IMG/VR virus record: IMGVR_UViG_3300017917_000321
Location: 1 to 64,000 of that record
DNA: 64,000 bases
DNA from: a virus
Strand: one strand, 5' to 3'
Position numbers and translations under genes: made by a program. Below the pieces are notes generated by a model. That model was not told where the DNA came from. It was given only the letters and a program-made list of their open reading frames with translations, and did no database searches. Below are positions 45,633 to 54,507 of this stretch, one piece after another (positions within the stretch are counted from its first letter, which is position 1; the number at the start of each line of letters is the position of its first letter).

Positions 45633-45660
45633 TATACAACACGAATAGAAGGAAACCGCA

Positions 45661-46317
45661 ATGACTAACGAAGAAATTACCAGAGCTTGTTTATACAACA
45701 GTCTAGCTAACCTCGGTGATGTTGTTAAGCTCAAATGGAAGTTTGATCCATATGAAGTAGAAAGACAGATAGAACAATTTAAAGATAACTGGTGTCCTTA
45801 CAACGTAAAAAAGGACACTGTTAACAATAGATGGGGATTACCTGTAACTAGTCACAGCGGTGATGTAATAGATAATTATCATTTAAACAGTTTTGGCTAC
45901 ATGCAAAAATATCATAGTGTAGAAATGAAGGAAGAAAATTTTACTACACCTACACAAGTATATCATGCAATACCTGGGATAAGAAATTTAGTAGATGTAT
46001 TTCGACCTGACATAGGTAGGGTACATCTTTTGAGAGTGGACAAGGGAGGTTTCTTTCCTCCGCATAGAGATTTTCATGGAGCTGCTCCGGAGTATTTTAG
46101 ACTGTTAGCTGTGTTTGGTCGTTGCAGTCCTGAGAATTATGTTCAATTGATCGACGGTAAAGCAGTGTATCCTGAACCGGGCTGGGTCTATTTTATTAAC
46201 TTTCAAAAGGATCACAGTGTGTTTAGCTTTAGCGATAACTTGCATTCTTTAATACTAACAGTTAAGTTGAATGAACGCACACATTCACTTATTATGAACA
46301 ACACAATGGCCGAATGA
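45661..46317 (+). CDS. 2-Oxoglutarate/Fe(II) oxygenase, Asp/Asn-hydroxylase type (2OG-1)
   Basis: The 218-residue protein has 'FFPPHRDFHG' (H135, D137) and 'FQKDHSVFSF' (H185), the HxD...H iron triad. The cupin core strand 'RVHLLRVDKGG' precedes it. The usual Arg for 2OG is not clear after H185. It has AAGGAAA 7-8 nt upstream of the ATG. It sits between radical SAM genes in the same operon. These enzymes hydroxylate amino acid side chains or small molecules using O2 and 2-oxoglutarate. Six further domains of this kind lie downstream. Confidence 0.65.
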   Translation: MTNEEITRACLYNSLANLGDVVKLKWKFDPYEVERQIEQFKDNWCPYNVKKDTVNNRWGLPVTSHSGDVIDNYHLNSFGYMQKYHSVEMKEENFTTPTQVYHAIPGIRNLVDVFRPDIGRVHLLRVDKGGFFPPHRDFHGAAPEYFRLLAVFGRCSPENYVQLIDGKAVYPEPGWVYFINFQKDHSVFSFSDNLHSLILTVKLNERTHSLIMNNTMAE

Positions 46318-47222
46318 AAATAACTTACCTTAACCCGGAAAAAGAAAATTGGTTTCTAGTTACCTGGGATATTTCAAACAAATGTAATTACCGTTGTTCC
46401 TATTGTCCTGATTTTTTACATGACGGATCTTCAGGTTGGCCAGACTTTGAAAAGGTAACTAGATTTGTTGATACACTTAACGAACAATATCCTGATAAAA
46501 AGATCTGCTTTCGCTTTAGCGGCGGAGAGCCTACATACTGGAAAAGATTTGATGAGCTTGGGAAGTATATAAAGGCGAAAGGAAATTATTTTTCTTTTTT
46601 AACTAATGGTAGTCAAACTGTTGAATATTTTCAAAATATAAAAGATCATACTGACGGTGTTATTATCAGTTATCATTCTGAATTTGCAGAAACACAACAT
46701 ATAATTGATGTAGCTAATACGCTGTCTTGTCCTGTATCAATTAATCTAATGCTGGTTCCTGAAAAATTTGACACTGTTGTTGATATAGCTAAACAAATAT
46801 ACGAAAATAGCAATGCAGCAATATGGCCTAAAGTAATTCTAACCAAGACAGGCGATCTAGGTCTTACTAACGAACCTAAAATTTATACCGAAGAACAACA
46901 GCATTTAATAAAACATTGGCCCTATTTTAGAAAATTAGATGAGACTAAAATACACAGAGGCGGAATAGCACTCAATGATAAACCTATTACTGCTAATGAA
47001 ATTATTTTAACAGGTCTTAACAAGTACTCTGGCTGGAAATGCTACGGCGGCATAGATAGTCTTCATGTATCGGCTTGGGGAGAAGTTTACAGATCCGATT
47101 GTAAACAAAATAAAATTGGACATATAGATAATTTTATTAGACCAACTGAGCCTACGGTATGCTCTAAACAGATCTGTGGTTGTTTAAGCGATCTATATCT
47201 TAGAAAAGAATTAGAAATCTAA
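46314..47222 (+). CDS. Radical SAM protein, short type (rSAM 7)
   Basis: The 302-residue protein has CNYRCSYC (C24, C28, C31) and 'CFRFSGGEPTYWKRF' (GGEP near 73-76). The C-terminus contains 'GWKCYGGIDSLHVSAWGEVY', 'SDCKQNK' and 'CSKQICGC', SPASM-like cysteines. It is the last + strand gene of this operon and overlaps the opposing propeller gene tail-to-tail by 12 bases. Start by ATGA overlap with the oxygenase gene. It is the closest relative of rSAM 6. Substrate unknown. Confidence 0.85.
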   Translation: MKITYLNPEKENWFLVTWDISNKCNYRCSYCPDFLHDGSSGWPDFEKVTRFVDTLNEQYPDKKICFRFSGGEPTYWKRFDELGKYIKAKGNYFSFLTNGSQTVEYFQNIKDHTDGVIISYHSEFAETQHIIDVANTLSCPVSINLMLVPEKFDTVVDIAKQIYENSNAAIWPKVILTKTGDLGLTNEPKIYTEEQQHLIKHWPYFRKLDETKIHRGGIALNDKPITANEIILTGLNKYSGWKCYGGIDSLHVSAWGEVYRSDCKQNKIGHIDNFIRPTEPTVCSKQICGCLSDLYLRKELEI

Positions 47223-48362
47223 AACAGATTTGTAATTTAAATCTTTATCAAACTCTAGTATTGACTGTGACTTATCTTTTAAGTTATAGGATATTGCGTA
47301 CATCTTATCTTTGAATAACAGAGGTCTTCCTAACATTGTATCATCAAAGTATAATTTCTTTTCAACAGTTCCTTCCCGACTTACCTTAATAATAGGGCAA
47401 CTTGGGCTTCCGCCTGGAAAGAAAAATGCAGATCCTTTGTAAGAAATACCAGACCTATATCTATATTTGCCGCCATGTGCAATACCTATATCAAATTGTT
47501 TAATATCTTTTGTGTTAACGTCAAACACTATACCAAGATTGCTGTCATAACAGAACTCGTCACCATAGGGTACGCCTATAATTTTATCTTCAACTAGTGT
47601 AGCAACATTATACTTTTTAGCAAAGTCGTGACCGTGCAAGGGATAGGACTTAAATTCTTTAGTATTAGTGTTAAATTCTATTACTTCATTAAGGCCTGCT
47701 GTTTCGCCAAAAGGTAATGCGTATAAAATATCACCCACTGCTACAACATCTGTATACTTTCTTGTAACAGATGGATTTATATTAGGTATAGGGTATGTTT
47801 CTAATTTAGTTCCATCAAAGCTAACAAGATTAAGGTATCCCTCTGTATCACTTCTAGGCATACTCCAGTAACGGCCATTTGAGAACGCACAGCCCATGTG
47901 CAATTTAACATGTTCCTGCTTATTAAAACTTATTGCATGAACTGTATCATTTTTAATATATAGCCCATAGCTAGTATCTTCATAACCTAACGGGAAGCTA
48001 AACGCAGTCTCGCCATCAGATGCTACACTATAGAATTGACCCTTCCCTGTATTATCTATTTTATGATATATGGGAGTCTTATCTTTTAATTGAACAACGA
48101 TATTAAAATCATCCCATATGCCGTAAGGTACTAACCAAAGACTATCTTTTACTGTAACAACAGCATTAGTCTTACTAGTTACCGGTGGAAGATCAAGATC
48201 TATATATTCGACACTAGTTCCATTCCATACAAGTATTTTACTATAGTCTTTGCACAACTCTGTTGCAAAAGGAGGACTAACAATATTACCTTGATACTCT
48301 GCTAGTATCAAATGTCTTATTTCTGCTTCGTGGTAGAAGTCTGCAAATGCTTTATAGGCCAT
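47211..48362 (-). CDS. Eight-repeat beta-propeller protein, downstream copy
   Basis: The 383-residue protein consists of about eight units of the form 'KYxxVxxVxDxIYxxPxGxxxxxxVIxFDxxT', for example 'RKYTDVVAVGDILYALPFGE' and 'KKYNVATLVEDKIIGVPYGD'. This predicts a beta-propeller. There is no signal peptide and no catalytic motif. It starts by an 11-base overlap with the stop of the upstream paralogue, so both are made together. It may be a scaffold, a ligand-binding protein or a virion component. The function is unknown. Confidence 0.65.
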   Translation of the reverse strand: MAYKAFADFYHEAEIRHLILAEYQGNIVSPPFATELCKDYSKILVWNGTSVEYIDLDLPPVTSKTNAVVTVKDSLWLVPYGIWDDFNIVVQLKDKTPIYHKIDNTGKGQFYSVASDGETAFSFPLGYEDTSYGLYIKNDTVHAISFNKQEHVKLHMGCAFSNGRYWSMPRSDTEGYLNLVSFDGTKLETYPIPNINPSVTRKYTDVVAVGDILYALPFGETAGLNEVIEFNTNTKEFKSYPLHGHDFAKKYNVATLVEDKIIGVPYGDEFCYDSNLGIVFDVNTKDIKQFDIGIAHGGKYRYRSGISYKGSAFFFPGGSPSCPIIKVSREGTVEKKLYFDDTMLGRPLLFKDKMYAISYNLKDKSQSILEFDKDLNYKSVLDF

Positions 48363-49581
48363 TTAGATCAATCTCTTTAATAACTGTTTCTGTTAGTGTG
48401 TCGAAAACTAGTACGGTTTGAAAGCTATCACTTTGACCATAAGGCATAGCAAAAATCTTATCATCAACTATTACACTAGCATTATATTTTTCTATTGTTG
48501 TGTTATCTGTAAAATGTTTACTTACATCTACACTGTAAAAACTATCATCAGCAGTATTCACAACAAGTATTTCTGCAAGATCGCCTTGACTTTTCCAATT
48601 TTCAAAAGGTTCACAAACACAACCGCCCCTGGGTATCCAATAGATTTTTCCTTTGCTATTTTCCCAACCTGTAAAATATTTTTTACTTTCTTTACCTAGA
48701 TTTACATTAACAGTTTTCCATTGGTCAGTGTTAGCGTCGATGATTAACATTTCACTCCATGACTCTTCATGACCTGCAGGAGGACAATACACTTTACCAT
48801 TTTTAGATACTGTATGACTGTAATATTTTCTCGAAGTTGCCTTTATTCCGGTACGCTCTGAGCTCCAGTTTGTTCCATTAAATTTTAACATTACGTCAAA
48901 GTTATCATTTTCACTATAAGGAGGTGCATACAATTTATTTCCTACCTGTGCCATAGTCGTATACTTTTTATTTGTTATAAACTTTTGGTCATCATAATCT
49001 TTCCACAGATTAGAAAAATCATTTAATTCATAACTAAAATCTCGACAATCTAGTTTTATAACATAGGGAAAATATGGAGGATCACAACGTTCTCCTCTTG
49101 GGACGCCGTAGATAAAATCACCTACAATTTTACTAGTATGCCATTTCTTCTGATCATTTATTGGACAGCGTATATGTTTGTAGAAAAGTTCTTTTGTGTA
49201 TACATCGTATGACAATGCATAATCAAATTCTTCAAATTCACCGTAAGGTAATGCTACAACCTTATTGCCCCATCTATGAGATGCTATGTATTTTCCTTTT
49301 TGTGGTAATGGAACGGATATCTGCTTTACTTCGTCAGTGTCTGTGTTAAGTACAATAATGCTAGTTTCGTTATAAGGAAAGAAAACAATAAAATTATCTA
49401 TTACAGTACCGTACTGCCATTTTTCAAAACTATCATCAACTGATAATTTTATTTTTGTAATTTCATAAGTATTAGGATTAATTTTAAGCATATAATCTAA
49501 ACTCTCTTTGAGGCCGTACGGCGGCACATAGATCATATTATTATTTCCTAGTGTAGGAAAACTAAATGCTTGCGGGGTCAA
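48352..49581 (-). CDS. Eight-repeat beta-propeller protein, upstream copy
   Basis: About 409 residues from TTG 49581. GGAG at 49588-49591 sits 6 nt before it. The in-frame TTG 49593 overlaps that site and is less likely. Eight 'KWxxxxxVGDFIYxxPxGExxxxxxxIKLD'-type repeats are visible, with 'MIYVPPYG', 'VVALPYGE', 'IYGVPRGE', 'LYAPPYSE', 'VYCPPAGH', 'IYWIPRGG' and 'IFAMPYGQ' marking equivalent strands. It is paralogous to the next gene on this strand. It overlaps the APH-like kinase gene by 20 bases. It is likely a propeller with a ligand or protein-binding role. Confidence 0.65.
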   Translation of the reverse strand: MTPQAFSFPTLGNNNMIYVPPYGLKESLDYMLKINPNTYEITKIKLSVDDSFEKWQYGTVIDNFIVFFPYNETSIIVLNTDTDEVKQISVPLPQKGKYIASHRWGNKVVALPYGEFEEFDYALSYDVYTKELFYKHIRCPINDQKKWHTSKIVGDFIYGVPRGERCDPPYFPYVIKLDCRDFSYELNDFSNLWKDYDDQKFITNKKYTTMAQVGNKLYAPPYSENDNFDVMLKFNGTNWSSERTGIKATSRKYYSHTVSKNGKVYCPPAGHEESWSEMLIIDANTDQWKTVNVNLGKESKKYFTGWENSKGKIYWIPRGGCVCEPFENWKSQGDLAEILVVNTADDSFYSVDVSKHFTDNTTIEKYNASVIVDDKIFAMPYGQSDSFQTVLVFDTLTETVIKEIDLNGL

Positions 49582-50017
49582 ATTTATCTCCAAAGGCTGA
49601 TTTTAGATCAGATAACAACTTGTTTTGTACATCCTCGTAGGAATAGATTCCTACATTATCCCAATCAATCAAAAACATTTCCTCACCGTCAACTATTATA
49701 TTACTAAGCACCCAATCATAGTGTGCATACGGTGAAGTTTTCTTTATATTTTCTAAACAGAACTCATAAACTTTTTTTATAAATTCTTTTGTATGTTCTA
49801 GTTTGCTAGCTTCTATGCCACTAATCTTCTTGAAATCAATCCACATAGAATTATCTGTCCAGCCGTATCTTAAAATATATTCTGGCCAGATTCCTTTCAT
49901 TATACTGACATGTTTTTCTAGAGTCTGAACATCTTTAAAGTCCCAGGTCTTTCTGTAACAATCTTCAAGTTCAAAAACTTTTCTTTTCTTTTCAGGTGTT
50001 GATTTAACTAAGACCAT
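49562..50017 (-). CDS. Small APH-like phosphotransferase
   Basis: The 151-residue protein ends with 'YAHYDWVLSNIIVDG' (H99, D101, N106) and 'FLIDWDNVGIY' (D118, D120), matching the HxDxxxxN catalytic loop and IDW metal-binding motif of aminoglycoside/choline-kinase-type phosphotransferases. It is much shorter than the usual 250-300 residues and lacks a clear N-lobe. 'MVLVKSTPEKKRKVFELEDCY' contains the likely N-terminal lysines. I recall close relatives in marine T4-like phages. Acceptor unknown. It overlaps the rSAM 8 gene by 14 bases and the propeller gene by 20. Confidence 0.65.
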   Translation of the reverse strand: MVLVKSTPEKKRKVFELEDCYRKTWDFKDVQTLEKHVSIMKGIWPEYILRYGWTDNSMWIDFKKISGIEASKLEHTKEFIKKVYEFCLENIKKTSPYAHYDWVLSNIIVDGEEMFLIDWDNVGIYSYEDVQNKLLSDLKSAFGDKFDPASI

Positions 50018-51044
50018 ATGCAGCAGCTACCTCCGGCAAGTAATCTTTAATACTAACTTTCCTCCAACTATCTAGTGCAGTTATTCTCTGTTTAAAGAGT
50101 TCAATCGCAGCAGGGTTTGCAGGAGCCGACGACCACATTCTAATATTTTTAGATTGATAGTTGTCTTTTAGACTTTGCGGTGCGTTTTTGCAATTGAGCC
50201 AATCCGGAGTATTTAAAATGTTTTCGTAATATCCGAAATTATTTTTGTCAGCATATTCTTCAATCTCATTTGTAAATGTAGCATTGAGCACACTTATAGT
50301 TGGTGTTAAATCTACTTTGCAGAAATCTGCATAGCGTTTAGCATTTTCGTGTATTTGATCCCACTTGCTCCCGTAGCGTATATAATCAATGCGCCTATCA
50401 ACTGCGTCAAGGCTAAGTGCCATTAAGACTTTATCAAATTTTCTAAGAATCTTTTCAAGCTTCGGATTCCATATAGTACAGTTAGTGTTAAAGCGAAGAG
50501 CAACACTTCTATCTAAACGTTCTAAAAATTCAGGAAGGTGCTTAACCATCATCGGTTCGCCACCTGTTAGATACACTTCTTTAATATCAGCAGTTTCTAT
50601 TCTTTGAAAAGTTTCTTCAGTAGCCCAGTTAAAATTAGGAATTTCTAAAATACTATATAGGGGTTGTACTCCTGCTTTGTGCATGTCTATTGCTTCTTCT
50701 GCAATACTGCTACTGCTCATGTTCCAGCAGCTTAAACACTTTAAATTACAACTGTTTCCAAATCTGAGATCAAAGTGGCTAAGACCTGGTCCATAAACTC
50801 TTGGCTTTTGACGTTGACTTTGAATGCCTTTAGCTTCTAAATTCCTGCAAGGTTCGCATGCCGCAGGCCAAACATCATTGTTCAATTGTTCCCTGATTTT
50901 AACATGAAACTCGCTGTCATGCCATTCTTGTGGAGTATGTGTAAAGATAGTTTCTTTATTTTCTGGTTCCAAACTAGCACAGCACAGACGATACTGACCG
51001 TCACTTCGTATACAAATTTGGTGTTCTAGATATTTACATTTCAT
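50004..51044 (-). CDS. Radical SAM protein with N-terminal twitch-like domain (rSAM 8)
   Basis: The 346-residue protein has CNLKCLSC (C99, C103, C106), 'VYLTGGEPMMV' and the N-terminal cysteines 'CKYLEHQIC', CC 21-22 and 'CEPCR' (C63, C66), the twitch set. The upstream sigma70-like promoter at 51059-51087 drives it and the three downstream genes on this strand. The start ATG is at 51044; a strong Shine-Dalgarno is not visible (AGAG at 8 nt). It is the only radical SAM gene on the minus strand. Substrate unknown. Confidence 0.85.
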   Translation of the reverse strand: MKCKYLEHQICIRSDGQYRLCCASLEPENKETIFTHTPQEWHDSEFHVKIREQLNNDVWPAACEPCRNLEAKGIQSQRQKPRVYGPGLSHFDLRFGNSCNLKCLSCWNMSSSSIAEEAIDMHKAGVQPLYSILEIPNFNWATEETFQRIETADIKEVYLTGGEPMMVKHLPEFLERLDRSVALRFNTNCTIWNPKLEKILRKFDKVLMALSLDAVDRRIDYIRYGSKWDQIHENAKRYADFCKVDLTPTISVLNATFTNEIEEYADKNNFGYYENILNTPDWLNCKNAPQSLKDNYQSKNIRMWSSAPANPAAIELFKQRITALDSWRKVSIKDYLPEVAAAYGLS

Positions 51045-51058
51045 GAGTAACTCTGGCT

Positions 51059-51087
51059 ATTATATGCTAACATAAATATTTAGTAAA
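51059..51087 (-). promoter_or_regulatory. Sigma70-like promoter for the minus-strand operon
   Basis: Read on the minus strand, TTTACT (51087-51082) and a perfect TATAAT (51064-51059) are separated by 17 bases. It lies 14 bases before the rSAM 8 start. This resembles a host-type early promoter. Its spacer overlaps the late promoter on the other strand. Confidence 0.6.
51071..51078 (+). promoter_or_regulatory. T4-type late promoter (CATAAATA)
   Basis: CATAAATA lies between two divergent radical SAM genes and ends 36 nt before the ATG at 51115, slightly longer than the 29-31 nt spacing elsewhere. It falls in the spacer of the opposing sigma70-like promoter. Confidence 0.55.
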
Positions 51088-51114
51088 GGGTAACACCTAA
51101 GGTTCAATTATAGA

Positions 51115-52314
51115 ATGACTGTTGATAACAATACAAGTAAAAAATGCATACTTCCGTGGATTCATCTTAATGTTGAAACCAATGGTGATGTGTATCCCTG
51201 TTGTCAAGCAGACTTATCATTGCCGGCCCTTGGAAATTTAAATAAAAACACAGTTTCTGAGATACGAAACAGCGATAAATTTATTCAATTACGGCAGCAA
51301 ATGATAGATGGAATCGAACCTTCCTATTGTAGGGGCTGTTATGATAGAGAAAAACAATTTCCGGCATCAATGCAGAGCAAGCGTGTTAGAGAAAATAAGC
51401 AGTGGGAGAAGCTTTGGTCCTTAACTGATACTCCTACAGTAGGCGATCATATTTTTTATCTTGATGTAAGATACAGTAATGTATGTAATTTCAAATGTAG
51501 ATCTTGTGATCCTAGCGGAAGTCATTCTATTGCAGCTGAACAACAAAAGCTAGGGTTAAGTTCTGATGATTCTATTATTAGACGATTTGATTCTAGATCA
51601 ATATTTAAAGCAATAGATAATAATATATCTAATTTAGAAGAAATTTATTTTGTAGGCGGTGAACCGTTATTAATGGAAGAGCATTACATTCTTTTAGATA
51701 AATTAATAGCCGCAGGAAATACTTCAGTTAGGCTAAGATACAACACTAATCTAAGTAGGTTTGATTTTAAATCAAAAAATGTTTTAGAATACTGGAGTAA
51801 TTTTGATTCGATTTTAGTGAATGCAAGTTTAGATCATTACGGAAATAAATTAGAGTACATTCGTAACGGAGCAGACTGGAATATAATACAGCAAAATTTA
51901 AAAGATTTAAAGAATATACCTTCTGTAAAATTGCAAATACACTGGCTAATGTCGGTCTTTAATGCAACAGATATATTTGAAATATTTGATTATTATGTTT
52001 CTAATAACTTTATAAATGAAGAAGATTTTTTCTTAAATGTTTTACTTGATCCATATTATTACTGTATACAGACGTTGCATCCTACTCTAAAAATAGTAGT
52101 TAATGGTCAGATTGATTTACTTTTAGAAAAGTATAAAAACATAAACGAATTTTTAAGAACAAATCTGGAACAAATTAAATATCACATGAATGCGGTTAAT
52201 GCATGGGACATTCACAAAGACAGATTTATAAAAATAACTTCTTTACTAGATAATGCTAGAAATGAAAATTTTAAAGAAACTTTCCCTCAGTTAAAGGTAC
52301 AAATAGATGGATAA
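51115..52314 (+). CDS. Radical SAM protein with N-terminal twitch domain (rSAM 9)
   Basis: The 399-residue protein has 'CILPWIHLNVETNGDVYPCC' (C11, C29, C30) and 'YCRGCYDREK' (C72, C75), then CNFKCRSC (C124, C128, C131) and 'IYFVGGEPLLMEEH'. It has the full twitch-type plan of rSAM 1 and 5 but with fewer shared blocks, so it may be an older paralogue. It overlaps the 2OG-2 oxygenase gene by 8 bases, which suggests they act in one pathway. Substrate unknown. Confidence 0.85.
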   Translation: MTVDNNTSKKCILPWIHLNVETNGDVYPCCQADLSLPALGNLNKNTVSEIRNSDKFIQLRQQMIDGIEPSYCRGCYDREKQFPASMQSKRVRENKQWEKLWSLTDTPTVGDHIFYLDVRYSNVCNFKCRSCDPSGSHSIAAEQQKLGLSSDDSIIRRFDSRSIFKAIDNNISNLEEIYFVGGEPLLMEEHYILLDKLIAAGNTSVRLRYNTNLSRFDFKSKNVLEYWSNFDSILVNASLDHYGNKLEYIRNGADWNIIQQNLKDLKNIPSVKLQIHWLMSVFNATDIFEIFDYYVSNNFINEEDFFLNVLLDPYYYCIQTLHPTLKIVVNGQIDLLLEKYKNINEFLRTNLEQIKYHMNAVNAWDIHKDRFIKITSLLDNARNENFKETFPQLKVQIDG

Positions 52315-53026
52315 CACACATAAAGAAATACTTGAAAGATTTTGGAATGAAAATTCTAAACCTATTGAGTATAGATACCCTGATTTTTTTGATCCTAAAT
52401 GGACAGTGATGGAATCAGGATGGCCCTGTTTTAAATTGAGCATTTTTGATAATCAACCTTGGAAAGAAATGCACAAAGAAGCTGAACAGTTACTTGATAG
52501 TTTTCATCCACATAGAGAAGACTATGGTAATGGTTGGAAAAGTTTAACAATACATGGTCTAGATGAAGATACACAAAGTCTAGGACAGTATGGCAATGAT
52601 CGAAATAAGACGCTCGGCGAATTAGAGTGGACATGGGTAGCTGATAAGTGTCCTACAGTTAAAAAGTTTTTAACGGATGTGTGGCCTGCAGAATTTTTAA
52701 ACAGAGTAAGATTTATGCTCTTAGAACCAGGTGGTTATATACTACCTCATCAAGACAGACCTGATAGCCAAAAGCGTTTAAGTGTTTGTAACATTAGTTT
52801 GAATAATCCTGAGGGTTGTGAATTTCTTTTTAAAGGACACGGTAAAGTTCCCTTTAGTGATCAGGGTAGTGCCTTTTTAATGGATATATCAAATGTGCAT
52901 TCTGTATGGAATAGAAGTAACACTCCTAGACTGCATATGATTATACATTATGAGCTAGGGCATAGAATCAGAGACTTCTTTTATGTACTGCGCAGTAGCT
53001 ATTACACTAACAGAGGTGCAAAATGA
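52307..53026 (+). CDS. 2OG/Fe(II) oxygenase, Asp/Asn-hydroxylase type (2OG-2)
   Basis: The 239-residue protein has 'RVRFMLLEPGGYILPHQDRP' (H148, D150), 'NVHSVWNRSNTPRLHMIIHY' (H198, R208), the full iron triad and 2OG-binding Arg of the aspartyl/asparaginyl hydroxylase-like family. The N-terminal 120 residues are acidic and not recognised. Length fits the family. It probably is an active oxygenase on a peptide or small molecule. It is coupled to rSAM 9 by overlap and to the next gene by ATGA. Confidence 0.75.
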   Translation: MDNTHKEILERFWNENSKPIEYRYPDFFDPKWTVMESGWPCFKLSIFDNQPWKEMHKEAEQLLDSFHPHREDYGNGWKSLTIHGLDEDTQSLGQYGNDRNKTLGELEWTWVADKCPTVKKFLTDVWPAEFLNRVRFMLLEPGGYILPHQDRPDSQKRLSVCNISLNNPEGCEFLFKGHGKVPFSDQGSAFLMDISNVHSVWNRSNTPRLHMIIHYELGHRIRDFFYVLRSSYYTNRGAK

Positions 53027-54504
53027 GAGATTGGAATAGCATTACATATGATAGATATCTTGATCATTACAAGCTAGATATTCCTGTTGGCTTAGGCATA
53101 CTAGATATTTCTAGAGACATTGATAGTGAGTTCGTAAGAAAAAGATCTTTCGATATGACCTTTTGGATGACCAATCAAAGTCTAAAGATGGGATATGGTA
53201 CCTATCGAGGATTTAATGATAAAGTAGAAGATATCTTAGAGGAAAGTCTATCTAAAGGTGATCATATTTGTATTATACAGTGCCAAGGTATGATGAGTCT
53301 TAGACTTGCACACATTATTTCAACTAGCGTTAATTACTTTAAACAAAATCCTGATAAGTTTGTGATAGGTCATATAATGGCTCGCAAGGGCCGTTATCCT
53401 GGAATACATAGACAGATGCTTATTGTAAATTTAAAAGTTTGGGAAAAGTTAGGTAAGCCACCTTATTTAGAGCAGGGGTTCTTTTGGGATAGAAAACGAG
53501 AGTACTGTAATTTTGAAGTCAGTGAAAATAAAATTGCAGCAGAATATACACCAGACTGGATAGGACCAAAAGAAGGTACATCTAAATTTGATAATACAGA
53601 AGATGGTGCTAATTGGGTTCACATAGCATTATCTAATGGGATAGTTATAGAAAATTTAAATCTTGAAATGAGAGAATGCAAGTGTTTCTTGTACCCCTAC
53701 GAAGATACTGCACAGTTAGAAAAAGTATGGAATAATCTTCAACAGGAAGAAGAAGTAGACAAACTTAAAAATTACAGTGCAAGAACATGGATGAGAAAAC
53801 TTGCCTATCAAGAATTTATTGAAAAGGATAGGGTCTATGCGTTTAATACTGAAAGACTAAGTGCTGACGGTGTTAGAAGTGATGGTCCAGTAGATCATTT
53901 GTTTAGTGCAGCAGCCGGTTTCAAACCTTTAGCATTATTAAGGAATAATAAGTTTCATGAAGGTACTACTGTACACTATTTTGATTGGTGTCGCGCAAGT
54001 TTAGACTTTAAGAAACATGTATTAGAAACATGGGACGGTTATGATTTTCATAAGTGGTTGCTAGAGAATGATGGTAAGTATAACCTATCCAGTACTTACA
54101 GAGGTAACTACGAAGAATTCTGGAGATTAGAACTAACCAAAGAATTCGGGTCTGCTGATCAGTTTAAAGAATTATGGGATCGTTATAGAAAATTAGAACA
54201 TCATTTCCATGTAATTGATATAGTTAGTGAGCCTGAAAAACTCTTTAACATAATTAATCAGACTACAGGTAATAGAGTACTTTGGACAACTAATATTTGG
54301 GCTAGTATGCAATTACACTGGAACGTTGAAATTGATGAACTAGAACAAAAATGGTTAAAGTTTCAGAGTCTAATACCTGAAGGTCTAGCAATCTACGGTC
54401 AAGACTACTTAGCTAGGGATATACAGCGTAGAGTAAGACATAAATTAGATTACACACACCCGCGGTATGTTAGTACTAATAAATATGTACAACAATGGGG
54501 GTAG
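53023..54504 (+). CDS. Large conserved phage protein, function unknown
   Basis: The 493-residue protein is not recognised. Its N-terminal half contains 'ICIIQCQGMMSLRLAHIIST' and 'FVIGHIMARKGRYPGIHRQM', reminiscent of glycosyltransferase-like proteins, and the C-terminal half has 'FSAAAGFKPLALLRNNKFHE' and 'VHYFDWCRASLDFKKHVLET', a block I recall from cyanophage proteins. 'RVLWTTNIWASMQLHW' near the end resembles a nucleotide- or cofactor-binding strand. No clear motif for catalysis. It may be a bifunctional transferase, but this is speculative. It lies between two oxygenases. Confidence 0.5.
   Translation: MRDWNSITYDRYLDHYKLDIPVGLGILDISRDIDSEFVRKRSFDMTFWMTNQSLKMGYGTYRGFNDKVEDILEESLSKGDHICIIQCQGMMSLRLAHIISTSVNYFKQNPDKFVIGHIMARKGRYPGIHRQMLIVNLKVWEKLGKPPYLEQGFFWDRKREYCNFEVSENKIAAEYTPDWIGPKEGTSKFDNTEDGANWVHIALSNGIVIENLNLEMRECKCFLYPYEDTAQLEKVWNNLQQEEEVDKLKNYSARTWMRKLAYQEFIEKDRVYAFNTERLSADGVRSDGPVDHLFSAAAGFKPLALLRNNKFHEGTTVHYFDWCRASLDFKKHVLETWDGYDFHKWLLENDGKYNLSSTYRGNYEEFWRLELTKEFGSADQFKELWDRYRKLEHHFHVIDIVSEPEKLFNIINQTTGNRVLWTTNIWASMQLHWNVEIDELEQKWLKFQSLIPEGLAIYGQDYLARDIQRRVRHKLDYTHPRYVSTNKYVQQWG
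54478..54485 (+). promoter_or_regulatory. Possible T4-type late promoter (AATAAATA)
   Basis: AATAAATA, the same octamer as at 14815, lies within the preceding coding end (codons for T-N-K-Y) and ends 22 nt before the ATG at 54508. The shorter gap resembles that at 21925. It may be chance in an AT-rich sequence. Confidence 0.35.
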
Positions 54505-54507
54505 ACA

